64,000 nucleotides of DNA, taken from the NCBI RefSeq assembly GCF_024713975.1, contig NC_091107.1:20265501-20329500 (forward strand), in the 5' to 3' direction. Positions 14,057 through 25,782 of the stretch are shown piece by piece. The stretch is from Paralichthys olivaceus. Taxonomy: Eukaryota > Chordata > Actinopteri > Pleuronectiformes > Paralichthyidae. Position 1 is the first letter of the stretch; the number at the start of each line of letters is the position of its first letter. Both the position numbers and the translations under genes were made by a program. The notes below the pieces were generated by a model, which had not been told where the DNA came from, did no database searches, and saw only the letters and a program-made list of their open reading frames with translations.

Positions 14057-17000
14057 TCACAACTCATCTCTCATCTTTTCACCCTTTGGCCTGACCATCC
14101 TGCCGATGAACAGGATGGAGTTTGTCTTCTGGTCCTTCACCAGGAAGATGAAGGGGTGGTCAGCGTAGAAGAGTTTGGGGTTTTTTAGCTTGTCCGTGCC
14201 GAAGATGCTGGTATCAATTTCATTCCCTTCAGTGTCCCACTCCAGGGCAGAGGCATGGAACACGCTGGACAAGTAGAGGTCCTTTTTCCCAGAGATGTTG
14301 GAGAAGTCTGCTTTGGATTTGTCCACAGCCTCGGTCAGGCCCAGCTTCCCGAGGTGTTTCTACAGAGACGCAGAACAAGTCAAGTGTGAGAAGTAAAGAC
14401 TAAGGTCTGGTATTTTAAATCCACTAAGAAGCTCATGGTTTCTTTAATCTGTTACCTGCAGGTTGTGACTGACTTCCATGCTGACTTTGGGCAGAGACAC
14501 AGCTACTGCTGTCTGCTTCAGTTTGCCCATCCACGTATCCATCTGCTTCTTGGTCAGCACCTTCTCCAGTCTCTCCAGAGGCTCCACACTGTAGGGCATG
14601 ATGAACACCACACTGGACTTCTTATGAGCTAGAGGCATGCTCAGGATGGTCAGCTTGTTGGTGCTGTCATCATAGAAGCTATAGAGACCTGAGGAAACCA
14701 TTGAAATGTATTACAAATATTAACATCTTTATCTTGTGCACTCTTTTCTGTTTTAGATGTGATCACAGAGACAAGAGCAAGTGGTGTCTCCTTGTACTGT
14801 AGAGCAGGTTTTTTGTATTGATCTGTCACAAATAATATATAGTGTACCAACCAACACATGCCATGAAGAAGCCTGTATGTACAGCTCGTATGAAGCGTCT
14901 CCTGTTTCTATGATCATGCGTAGTAATCTAAAGCAGCTTTCAGACATGCACTGAACTCGAGATAATCTGACATTTTTACGTGGGGCTGGATGTGAGAATG
15001 CAAATGTCCAAGTCAGTTGCTGTGGACTTTCTCCGGAGTACCCTGCCAGCTCCTTAGTTAAAACTGTGGATAATGTCTGAATGAGCCCATGTGAGGATAT
15101 TTTGTCCGGATCATTCACCACAAGGGAGGTGGCATGTTGATGACATTTGGAACACGAGTTGGAAAAAAAATCTAAACGAATACAAATATCTCAGGATGAA
15201 AAAGAGATGCCATAGAGGAAGAAGACAATGACCAAAGTTATCTTGAAAAATAAACAGATTTGAGAGATTTTGGTGATAAGGGCTGACGCCAGTTTAAATG
15301 TGCTGTAACTTGTGAATTCCAGAGCAGAGGTCTGAGGTAACGTCATGCCCCCTGCATGCTGAACGCACTGGTAGTTAGGAATACTGGGGGAAAGGCTGAT
15401 TGTCTCCTTGCCAAGAGTTAGATGAGATAAATCACTCTCATATCTATGGGGAGTCAGCCTTCCTAGCTCTGCTTTAAAGAGCCTGAAGACCTGTTATGCC
15501 CATTTCCAGCTCTATATGTTAATTCCACTAGAGAAGCTCTGCATGATTCACAGTCCTTATTTAGCTCAAACTACTACCCATAATGCAGCCCATCGGTTAA
15601 GCCTCCAACTGTCAAACCAAGTAACTAAAACTAAAAGTATATAACTGATATGTTATCAGATATAAGTCGTCATTTCTCAAATTCACCACGACATGTTTGA
15701 GCCGGAATCCGGTCCGGAATGTGAAAGTGGAACATCCCAAGCTCCCATTGCCCACAATGCAACACAACACAAGCCATAAAGATGTTTTGACAAAAGTCCA
15801 TGTTAATGATGCTGAAATGTTGGCTGTTATATAAAATACAACAACTGTTAAAAGGTTGTTCTGCTGTTGCTGCTGTAAACCTGCACAGTTGGTTATACAC
15901 TCACTCATACTTATTAATAGACACTTTGTAAACCATATTAAATAATAAGTCTCTCTGTTGTGAGCATTAAAGTCAGACACATGTAAATATCTTCATGTTA
16001 TGTCATCGCTGATGACACGCCTAAATGTACTGTACGGCACTGCAAGAATGTAACAGGAAGCAGCGTGCAGGCCAAGACGCTCCCTTTTTCTTTGCATTGT
16101 GGGAATGTTTGAGAACACTTGTAATGGTCCATGCGTGTATGTGAAATGGTGTAAATTAAAGACCAGAAAAAGCAGAAATATTGAATAAAAACAGCAAATA
16201 ATAATGATCTCGACATGGGAATCTCACAACACACTTTGGAGTGGTTTGTTTTTGTTATAATTGTGGTAATCGGAACAGAATGTCGAAGTTCCAGTTTTAT
16301 TTTGGCTGGCGCATTAATTAGATTGCACATTAAAAAAGAAAAACATCAGCAAAGCGTGAATGTAGTTCACTGTATAGTAACGGGGAGTGATGATGGACAC
16401 GTGCCAGGACGTTATCGCTCAGAGCCAAGAATGGTTTGGCACATGAACCACTACAAAGCTTGGAACAGTTCTTTTTACTCCTCAGCTGTAATAATTCAAT
16501 GATTAAGATATGACCTGTTATTAGAAGCTTTTAGTACGCTGATTTTATTACCTTTGAGCCGGGTTACCTATTTACACCTGATCCCAGTCAAGGTGCTGAG
16601 TCTATTTCCTCCCAAGCAGAAAGCCAACAAGTACTTCTCTATATGCTGAACTGTCCCTTTAAGTGTTTAAGGGTCTTTAACCGGTCTGTGAATACATTCA
16701 GGATTGTCTCCACCCACCTGTGCGGTGCATCATCTGTACTGAAACTGTGAAGCCGCGGGACACCATGAATCCACGGTTGTCCACCATCTGATGATGGAAC
16801 TGCTCGTCCCAGTGAGCTGTGGGAGTAAGACAAATTAGTTTGAGCTCATGCAAAGGAACAATTCACTGGAAATGTACAGATTCAATGCACACTCACGTTT
16901 GAAAAACATGGCATTGATGATCATCGCTCCATCAGTCTTCTCCACATCCTTGGTGACCTCAGGCAGTTTGCCATCAGTGGACTTGGCTGCCCACTCATTG

Positions 17001-17494
17001 ATGGAGTTCACAGCGCTCTTCTTATCTCTGAAGTTGATCTTGGAGTGGTCACAGTTGTAGTGTTTCTTGCTGCTCTTGACGAACTCATCTACAAATTTGA
17101 CAGAGTTGGGTCCGTACAGACGGTTGCTGATCTTCCAGGTGACATTGCGGGTCTTCGGGTCACTGACCTCGGTCAGCAGCTCTGCCAGGCCGGAGTGCAG
17201 CTGCTCGTCTTTAACTTTAGCTGCGTTCAGAATGGTTTTTACCTGAGAGGCGGTGGAGGCCTTTCCACCGAGAGCCACCAGACCCAGAGAGGAGGCCACC
17301 ACTACCGGGGAGATGAGGATGTTTTCCATGTTTTTCTCCTTGGCCATGTTTTGGTAGAGACTGAAAGCCAGGGTGGCACTGTTGTCAGCCAGGATGGTGG
17401 CATGGTTGCTGAGGACCTTGTCTGCTGATGCGGATGTGGCAGCTGAGGCTGAAGAGGCCAGGAGGAGCAGGGTGGCCAGGTTTAACACCCACAT
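14057..17494 (-). CDS. serpinh1: Serpin H1 / HSP47 collagen chaperone, complete
   Basis: ER-resident, non-inhibitory serpin that binds folded procollagen triple helices and is recycled by KDEL receptors. Coding exons: 17494-16897 (exon opens at 17503), 16816-16718, 14688-14456, 14359-14057. Phases join exactly to give 410 residues (human 418). The start ATG at 17494 follows a pyrimidine-rich acceptor; the in-frame upstream ATG at 17560 lies before that acceptor and is not used. The protein begins with a signal peptide ([18 protein letters not shown]), carries serpin-fold segments such as NAMFFK|PHWDEQF and [20 protein letters not shown], the collagen-contact regions MMHRTG and KLFYADHPF known from HSP47-collagen structures, and ends MRDEL. 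N-glycosylation sequons NVT and NIS are visible. Likely the serpinh1b type on general similarity, but this is inference. Confidence 0.96.
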
Positions 17495-17688
17495 GATGTA
17501 ACACTGATTAGAGAACACATAGGAGAAGCCATGAAGTGATATGTTGCCGCTGGTACTCATCTAAGATGACGTCTTTTGGTTGATATTTGTTGTTTCAGTT
17601 GGCTTACAGAACTTTATTTAAAATCTTACCCTCTTTATTTAACCTAAATTTAAAAAAAACATATCTTCTAGCTAATCTCAGTATTTAC

Positions 17689-17853
17689 CCTGCAGTTGTA
17701 AGCAGGAGGATTGATCTGGGATAACCACACAATTCGAATTACAGAGGATTTCTCCCAGGAACCCTCAAGGCAAAACTCACATAACAGCCACGTTGGCAGC
17801 TGACATGTAGCCAAAACACTGCCTGCTAAATCTGAACTATTCACATCTTTATA
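17689..17853 (-). promoter_or_regulatory. serpinh1: Candidate serpinh1 TATA box and non-coding first exon
   Basis: On the minus strand TATAAAG lies at 17847-17853. About 130 bases after the expected start site a donor AACTGCAGG|gtaaat occurs at 17689/17688. Splicing to the acceptor at 17504 would remove a 185-bp intron and leave a nine-base leader before the ATG. An alternative is a start further upstream, since a second TATA-like box (about 18254-18262) is followed by a donor at about 18181. Which one is used cannot be decided from sequence. Confidence 0.35.
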
Positions 17854-17973
17854 ACACAGAAGATTTAAGATTTTACACATTCTCCCAAAGAAGCGTGTGT
17901 GTGGTTGATACTGATCACTTCCTTGCGGTGAGGAGGAACTGACTACATGCTGACACACACACAGGCCACGTAT

Positions 17974-17986
17974 GAAGCTTCAAGAA
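17974..17986. promoter_or_regulatory. Perfect three-unit heat-shock element upstream of serpinh1
   Basis: The plus strand reads GAAgcTTCaaGAA, exactly the alternating nGAAnnTTCnnGAAn pattern bound by trimeric HSF1. It lies about 0.48 kb upstream of the serpinh1 ATG and about 120 bp upstream of a TATA-like box. HSP47 is heat-inducible through a heat-shock element in the mammals and birds studied, so a functional role is plausible, but it is inferred here from position and sequence only. Confidence 0.6.
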
Positions 17987-18299
17987 GAGGATCTCATGGC
18001 CAGTTATATTTATAATTACAGTTAGAAGTAGATATTTTTGCTCTATAAAACACTGACTGAGTAAAAAACAGCACATTATTAAAATAAAATAAGGAAACAA
18101 CACTCTGCCTAACATAAAAGTTTTCTATATGTCAAGAATGTCTTTTCAGCAGCGTCCCAGGCATGTTTTTACAGGCTCACTAAGCCGCAGAGACAACACA
18201 GAGATGGGGTGATACAGGAATTCATGCAGCAGAATTCTTTTAGCTATACATCCCCATATATAGTTTCTTTGATAATGCTTTTAACAGTAATCTTTTCTG

Positions 18300-21200
18300 T
18301 GTTGGGTTTAGAACAGATTAAAGCGGCTAATGTGATAAGAACAGCATCTGTAAAGTAACACTGCAATTTACATTTTAAGACTAAACCCATGACCCATTGA
18401 CTCACATTGTTAAATGTGGTTTTCTTAGTTTCCATTCATGTTGGAGCTTCCATTGATCGTTCTCCTTGAGTTACGACTAATCAACTGAAGCGATTACAGA
18501 TCAGTGGTTCATCTCACGGGATGAGAGATTTATTCCATGCATTCCCTGTGTACATGAGTTTGTATATATATATATATATGTATAAAACATTAATAATGTT
18601 AATTCATTTGGGTAAAGTTGCAGACAACTCTGCAAACTAACATGACTCTGTGACACTGTGGCCTCTTTTCACATGCCTGGGCATTTCCCACCAGAGGAAC
18701 TCAGGATACTCTTTCCCTGCCCCCAACTCCCAGATCTTTTTTATCTTACCTTATTAGGTTCTGTCAGTAGTTCAGCAGTTCTCCTCAAACTGCTCACAGG
18801 CAGATCCACCAGCGCTGATTTGCTCTATAGGAAGTTTGATGTATCTGATGGCAGAGAACAGAATTTTGTACAGGGATTGTTATGCCTGGATTTTCAGAGC
18901 ATGAAATCTCTGCCCTGGAATCTTATTTCCAGACCCAGTCCCGCCCATAGTATCCAGGGACAGTGGGGGGAGGAATCCTCCCCTCCAGGTCCTAAAGCCT
19001 GAATCTCTTGCTCAGTTGGAGCCCAGACACTTAAAACCAGTGACCCATTATAAACCTACCCCCTCATTACATACTGACACATGATAGCTCTCTCTTTTCT
19101 TGAATAAGAGGAAGTTTGAAAGTTGAATTTGTTGTGGTATTTTCAAATTAAATCAAATGTATCTATGAGTATGGTTGTGCACTGATGTAGAAATATGCAT
19201 TTAAATCCCTGCTTTTGTGGCTTTAATTGATCAGTTATACAAAACAGGGTAACATGCCTGGAATTAGTTGCTAAACATTTTGGTATTTTTAGTCAGTGGT
19301 GAACGTCAGGCCCCAAGTGTGTGACTACTGATTTATGTTGTTGTCTAAAAGTGCTTTTACTGCCTTTGTTCTCCCCTCCCCCACCCTGTATTTAAACCTC
19401 TGCTGCTTAAGTATTTAATGAGGGGGTCCATCTTAAACTTAGAGAACCTCACCTACATATTATTTGATCTTATTCATGTAAGCAACATCTTGGATGCTGC
19501 GTAGGCCATTGTAGCAGTGGAAGTTATTGCTGTAACCTCTCTCCCCGCTCAAGAGCTCAGTGATGAATTAATTTTTTCTACGCTTTGATTGTAAAAATTT
19601 GATTTGATTCTGTGATTTCTCTTCTCTTCTTGATGATGTGTCTCGCAGTTAATCTTTACAGTTATTCCTGAGCCAACAGATACATATTCTCATTTGAGGC
19701 AAACAACTTTACAACACTGTGGCTGGGGATCATGAGGTAGAACAGAAGGTTGATGGATACTGAACCCAAATGGCCCCTGACAGCTGTGAAAAAGATTTAT
19801 TTAAAAAAAGAACTCACTGTATAACTCCGACATACTCTTCATGATGGGTTCACTGGGTAAAATGACCTTTACATATAAAATCAGCGGACTGCTCCTTTAA
19901 CCTCTGAAGGGAATTCAGGCCACATTATGTTTGCTGCAGAGCTCTATCACCAATGGAATGCACAGCTGGATGTTCCTTCAAACAAGACAGAGACATGACC
20001 TCGAGCTACATGTCTGATACCTCAGAGTAACACAAGCAGCCGGAGCGATTGTCTCAGAGAGGTGGTTTGACTACATGTCATGTCCTGACACAAATACAGT
20101 GAACTTGGCAGTGACTTCGACAGGATGACTCACAGGTCAGCTGTATTAGGTCTGCAACCAGTTCCACCATGAACAATGTAGAGAGGCATGAGAGGCGGCC
20201 AAGATCAGATACGACCTGTACCTGACTCCTCCTGGTTAACAACACCTTTATCATCTGCTTTCAATCTGAGACTTCATCCCTCTATAACAGCAGTGAGCAG
20301 CAAAGACAAACCAAACACAATGATAAGTATAGTTATTTATTCAAAGAGAATCAAAAATGAAATGTACATGGTGACAATAAACCAACAGTAGCTGAATTTG
20401 ATACGTGTGGGGAGTGTGGGAACTGAATGCTCTGGTTTAATTTTTCCCATGAATGCTTCCTTGTCTTCTTCCTGGTGTTGTGTGGATCCTCCCCCTGCCT
20501 CAGAGCCTCTGTGTGTCTGGATCAGACAGAGGGAAGTTACAGGAGAAGCGGATACACATCCGGTTTAAAGCTACTGCTGTTGTCTAAAGCTTGTCATTAT
20601 TTCTGTGCGGCTGCGGGTGTGTGAACTTAGAGTCTGATGGGAAAAAAAACAATCATACTTGTAAACATATATATTTTATCATAATTCAAAGAATCATGAC
20701 TGTCTTCAATGAAGCTGTACTGTTGCATGTGATCTGATTTAATGCAGACAGTTTATTTCTATATCACCATACCACCATGGATCAGCACATTATATAAACA
20801 AAACATTAATACTTTACCAGGTTGTAACCAGGAAGTAAAGAGGGGTCACTGGTTAAAGACTTGAAGTGTAAATCTGTACTTTAGGTCATATTTATGTCAG
20901 AAAGTTTATTCCATCAGACATGTGATGGATGAATTAAAAATGAAGCAGATACTGTGTAGACTCACCTAATCAGTAAAATTACGATTTAAGATTCCAAATT
21001 TATAATCATATAACTTCTCACTGTATCTAAAACAGGGATTCTCTGAATTCCAGGTTGCACTTGTTGATTTGAATCCAGGCTTTTATAAATGTTTCACTGA
21101 GTAGTTGAACTTTCAGACTGCTGCACTTTGAGGCAGTGACCTTTAAGATCTGTCAGGAACGAAACTGGAGCATCCAACTTTCACAAGACAACAGTTGGCC

Positions 21201-23929
21201 TGTCAGAAAATTCATTTTCACGATGCGTTAGTGACATGTTCACATTGTTTCACATTGTTTTTAATAAAGAGGCCCACTGATCCTTTTCAAATAAAAGTAC
21301 TTTTCCATTTACTTGAGTACTTTTTGTAACTTTATTTGTACTTGTGCTCATATAAAATGCTCCTCCACCAGTGAGAATAAAGCAGATGCAGAAGAAACTC
21401 CACGAGACAGATAGTGAGGAGCTGCAGGTGGCTCACAGAATCACCCAGGAGGAGTTTGTGGTTGAGCTCTGAATTACTGAAAAACAAAAGGCAGATGAAA
21501 TAAAACAATGAAAATGGTTCCCCTTCCCACATCCTGCTAATCTCTGTGGAAAAAGAAAGACAGTTATGTGGTCACACAATGTGACGGGTGGGTTTTTGCT
21601 TTCACTCTTTCAGAAAGTGATTCAGATCAGATTACATTATATTTTTAATGAACTCTAAATTTGGATTTCAGGAGCAAGGAGGCCAACAGCCCAGTGAGTA
21701 CAGAAGCCCTCTGGTGGAATAAATAGGAACTTTATAATAATTCCCATGACCACTAGAGGCTGTTAAAGTGTTATAGAGAAACATTGTCCTTTATTGATGA
21801 TGGTGCTGGTGCTACTGTTACTGCCACAACAATCATCGTTACAATACTTAAACAATGGAATTAAATTATTCTCATTAGACTGTGATAAATTAAACTTTAA
21901 GTCAATATACTGTAGAAATTCAGATCTGGAATTCCACTGCCAAATATAAAATTTTACCAAAGTGCTTTTCTGGATTAGTGTCCACATTTGCCTCAAATAT
22001 GTCCTCACTTTTAGACGAGGCATCACAGGTCCAACAGATTGCATCTGTAAGAGAACTTGTCATTGTAGGACCGTCACTGCCACGGCTAAATTGTTTAGGA
22101 TTAAAGGGATCTGACGAAATTACCCCAGGCCAAGGGTTAATCTCTGGCTGCTGGGCCTGGAATAGCTCTCTTAGGAAACACTACTCATCTGCTCTGCCTC
22201 TTTGCCAGTTGTTGGCAATGCATGGTCACTGCAGTGATATAAAACGTAGTTTTAATCGTTACTACAATGAGTTTGACTGCTGAAACAGTCTGGTGGCTCT
22301 AACGTGGAGAGAATATAGAGCATGTAGAGACGAGTCCATATTTCTCCATGTGCTGAGAGCAATTTCTCAGCATGTGAGGTTATGAAACCCATTTAAAATG
22401 ACAGGCTGGTGTCAAGAATCGAATGACAACAAGGTAAATGTAAAATTGCTTTATCTTTATTTTATTAAAAGGAAGATTTTTCTTTACTGGGTATAACATC
22501 AAATTCAACTTTGTATGAGTAGACAAAGAGGCTGGCAATAACTGACCTTTCAGAGAGATGGCTTTACACACAGTTAAGATGTAACTCTTTTCTGAGACCC
22601 CACTTCTGTAAAATCACATGGATGCTTTAAGAAATATCTTATTTGTGATATATTCTTTCCCATCACTGCTCAAGCGCATGTTTGCCCTGTGGAAACCCTC
22701 CCTCGCAGTGGGGTACTAAAGCCTCCCTTTCCGAACCTCAACACCCACCCTCATGCACCTGCTCGGTAAATTCCTGGACAAACCACAATTTCCTATTAGA
22801 TGAAGCTAATACCAAACCTCCCTCCTTGGCAACTTCAGGTCCCTCACCCACCCACCCCACTGGGAGGTTTAATTAAATTACTGTATTTTCTTTTATCCCC
22901 CTTTGAGCTCTCCTTCCTGACATCTCCACCCACACTTGGAACCTGCAGCATGCTCAACTTAACCCTCTCAGAACGTCTTATAACTCACTGGGCATGAAGA
23001 CATTTCTCTAAAGTTTGCCCTCACTCTCTAATCCACTCTCCTAAAGCCCACACTCTGTCGACACATGTCTCTCAGTTGTTTGAAGGCTGTAACCAACAGG
23101 TCTGGAGACAGCAAACAGGAAGAGCTACAGATGACTGCAGATAACTTTCCACTCCACACCCTCACCACATCTATCACATCTGTTTCAGATCTTTTATTCT
23201 ACTCAAATAACAACATCCATGATGCCAAATGTACAATATAAGAGCTATGTTTGGATAATTTCCAAATTTTACAAGATATCTTACAGCCCTGTCAGGAAGT
23301 CATGTCTTATTTTCAAGAAAGTTCCTGAAACATTCTAAGAAAAAACACAGAAGAAAAAAAATATGTTAACAATGGAGTCCTGATGATAATATAATATGAT
23401 ATAATATAATATGAGCATTGAAGATATTAACCAGCTTAATACTATTTTTGTTGTAATAATAAATTGAGTGACATGAATACAGATTTAAATTGTGTTGTAA
23501 ATGGTACATTTAGGAGGCAAAAAAAAAATGTTTGCGAATAAAAAAACCATTGCATATGGAAAAATAAAGCTGTTGAAGTTGCATGTTGCAGCTGAACACC
23601 CCTCACCTCACCCTCTCCTTCAAAACATGAAAAAGAACATGTGGTAGCTTCAGTTGTCATAAAAACTCAAAAGGTGTTTAGTTTGTCCAGTTTAGACTAA
23701 TGTAAAAAAAACATGGCGGCCTCCATAGAGAGGACCTGCTCCTCATGTAAATATAAAGTATTTAAATAAAAAGTGTTCTAGGGAAAGGAAAACAACAATT
23801 TGTATAATTTAGTAGATAACGCAGTAGTAAAAGCACCACTAGGATTAGACTTCTGCCAATAGACCCCTTTCATGTAAATCTTACACACTGAGCCTTTAAG
23901 GTTGAACTTAATTTACTGGGACATTTCAC
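18300..23929. other. Intergenic region between serpinh1 and gdpd5
   Basis: About 5.6 kb between divergent genes. It holds a short (TA)n run (about 18567-18581), part of a dispersed TACTTGAGTACTTTT-type repeat (21290-21370), CT-rich sequence at 22640-23210, an ATAAT-rich tract (23385-23412) and a MITE copy ending at 23899. A few open frames (for example 18658-19002 and 21978-22283, plus) show no splice logic or recognisable family. No gene is supported. Confidence 0.55.
23578..23899 (+). mobile_element. MITE family 1, 5'-truncated longer copy
   Basis: Lacks the first terminal repeat but carries a longer interior (catggcggcctccatagag) and the right terminal repeat cttacacactgagcctttaa ending at TTAA 23896-23899. 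It shows that the 4944 copy is internally deleted. Confidence 0.7.
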
Positions 23930-24460
23930 ATTGAGTTCAACAAAAGCAGCATCAGTAACAGTGAGCTGAGCAGCAAGACTTGGTCTAACTGGACCTCCTG
24001 CTGCTCGGGTTGATGTACCTGACAGTCAGTGGGCACACTGTAAGAAGCAGCGGTGTCAGACACACGCTCGGTTCTCAGGGCTCCGCTCGGAGCTGCACAC
24101 TTCTTGCAGCGTGTCTCTCGGCTCCTCCCACACCGTGTGTGACGGATTACACTTTTTAACTCGTCTCCTCCAGAATTGATGGTCCAGTTTCCTCTGAGAG
24201 ACACCGTCCTCTCACTTAGTCAAACTCCACTTCACTTTACGCGCGTCGAACAACGTGTACCCCCTCCGGTCCACGCTGCGGATCACTCGGCCGATGTGTC
24301 CCGACGCGTCTCAGTGTCTCTGAACGTCACTTTGCAGACTTGTCATCAGTGGATCCTGCATTCAAGAAGCGACATGATGTCAACAACCGTGGAAGTAAGA
24401 GAATAACCTGCGAAGCTCGACGCTGGGAGACAGGAGAAAGAACAGCAGTCTGTGGTGGAG
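23930..24460 (+). promoter_or_regulatory. gdpd5: GC-rich promoter and non-coding first exon of gdpd5
   Basis: A CpG-rich island-like stretch (for example ttacgcgcgtcgaacaacg near 24239) stands out from AT-rich flanks. It ends in a strong donor, GTGGAG|gtgagt at 24460/24461; an alternative donor GGAA|gtaag occurs at 24394. The first gdpd5 coding exon opens at 32853 with a good acceptor, so a leader exon upstream is required, and this is the best candidate. The exact transcription start is not visible. The region could also drive minus-strand transcription, but I see no clear minus-strand exon. Confidence 0.5.
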
Positions 24461-25144
24461 GTGAGTGTCTGTGCGCACTTTACAGGATTATCTGCATCAA
24501 ACCTAATCCATGGAGCTGTCACTCCGTGCGCTGCTGTGCCATCACTTGGGTGAAGTTTGGAGTTGCTGTGTGCTCACTGTGGTTTTTTTTTTTTTAGTCA
24601 GACACACATATTCACAAAGGTCAATTTCACCACAGAGCTTTCAGCAGCAGCATTGCGTCTGTCTCGTGTCACCACACTTTCTCCAAGACGAGCTGGCAGA
24701 TGGATGTTTAGCTGATAGAGACGATGCAGAAGACAATTGGACAGAATGAACTGCATGTGTCCCATGAAGTAAGACAAACTACATCTGTGTCCAGAGCAGC
24801 TTCAGTGACACTTGCTGCAGAACGGATTGTTGTGTGAGTTACTCTGCAGGTGTCAGGTCAATGTCGAGATGTGCACAACAGTTTATCACTGAGCTGAATC
24901 ATTGTGTTATCTTGTTATGTGTAAGTATAGAATAAAAACATAGAAAGCCTAAATACACATGTCTGTATATACATTATAGGATCAAATCAAACTAATACAA
25001 GTGTAAGAAGTTATTTACTTAGTTAAGCAGGAGTAGGAGTACACTAAAGAGGTTTAGTTGGTAGTTTCAGGGAAAACAGCTGTAAGTATTCACCAGTTGA
25101 TTCATCGTTTGTTTGCTAATATATTGAGCAATTTTCATTTTAAT

Positions 25145-25688
25145 TTAAAGGGATAGTTCACTGAAATAGGAAAATTCACTCGTCATCTACTCACCATTAT
25201 GCTGATGGAGGGGTTGGTGAAGTGGTTGAGTCCACAAAACATGTTTGCAGTTTTAAGGGTAAACAGTGTTGCAGCCCAATACAATACAATTGAAGTAACT
25301 GGTGACCAATACTTCAGATGTAATAAAACAACAGGAAAACCGTAACATTCCTTCATAATGCTCATATAGTGTGATTCAAGTGTCAGCAAGCCCTGACCTT
25401 CACATTTGATTCAAGAGGTCATTTACTCCATGTTTTAATCGGTGGACGTGGCTACGCTAGCGAACGTGTGCCCCAGGGTCTGTGATTGCTTCTCACTGGA
25501 AGATATCAGAGGACATTTAGGCTTAATGCTTGGTGTAGATGACGCAGTTTGAAGTCGAATATTAATGTCAGGGCTTACGGACACTTGGATGACACCACAC
25601 GAGCAGTATGGTGTCACCCACCCCTCCATCGGCATAGTGGTGAGTAGATAATGAGGGAAATTTCATTTTTCTGCGAACTATCCCTTAA
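25145..25688. mobile_element. MITE family 2 with long terminal inverted repeats
   Basis: A 544-bp element bordered by TTAA. The left end runs AAGGGATAGTTCACTG… and CATCTACTCACCATTATGC; the right end is its inverted copy over about 55 bases (GCATAGTGGTGAGTAGATAA … GAACTATCCCTTAA). It has no coding capacity. AGGGATAGTTC-type ends are common in teleost non-autonomous DNA elements. It lies in gdpd5 intron 1. Confidence 0.8.
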
Positions 25689-25741
25689 ATTTAAGTTCAA
25701 TCACTCAAATTTTATTTGTATAACCCATATACACAAATCAC

Positions 25742-25782
25742 CACCTTGTTAGGCCTGTTTGCCTCACAGGCCTAACAAGGTG
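25742..25782. repeat. Perfect 17-bp inverted repeat (hairpin), 7-nt loop
   Basis: caccttgttaggcctgt is followed after ttgcctc by its exact reverse complement. It lies 53 bases beyond the right end of the family 2 MITE in gdpd5 intron 1. Its nature (element end, structured RNA or chance) is unknown. Confidence 0.8.

Noticed and set aside
14753..15121. 122-codon minus-strand open frame
   Set aside because: It lies in the serpinh1 intron between exons at 16718 and 14688, resembles no protein I know, and the neighbouring exons join in phase without it.
15612..15980. 122-codon minus-strand open frame
   Set aside because: Also within the same serpinh1 intron; low-complexity hydrophobic translation with no family match and no suitable splice sites.
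17045..17428. 127-codon plus-strand open frame inside serpinh1
   Set aside because: It is the antisense shadow of the serpinh1 first coding exon, which has clear homology, signal peptide and splice sites.
18658..19002. 114-codon plus-strand open frame
   Set aside because: No recognisable domain, no exon signals, and it lies in intergenic DNA with repeat character.
19317..19662. Possible solo LTR (TGT…ACA with a TATTTAA box and GT-rich tail)
   Set aside because: I could not find a matching target-site duplication or a second copy in the window, so the call is not supported.
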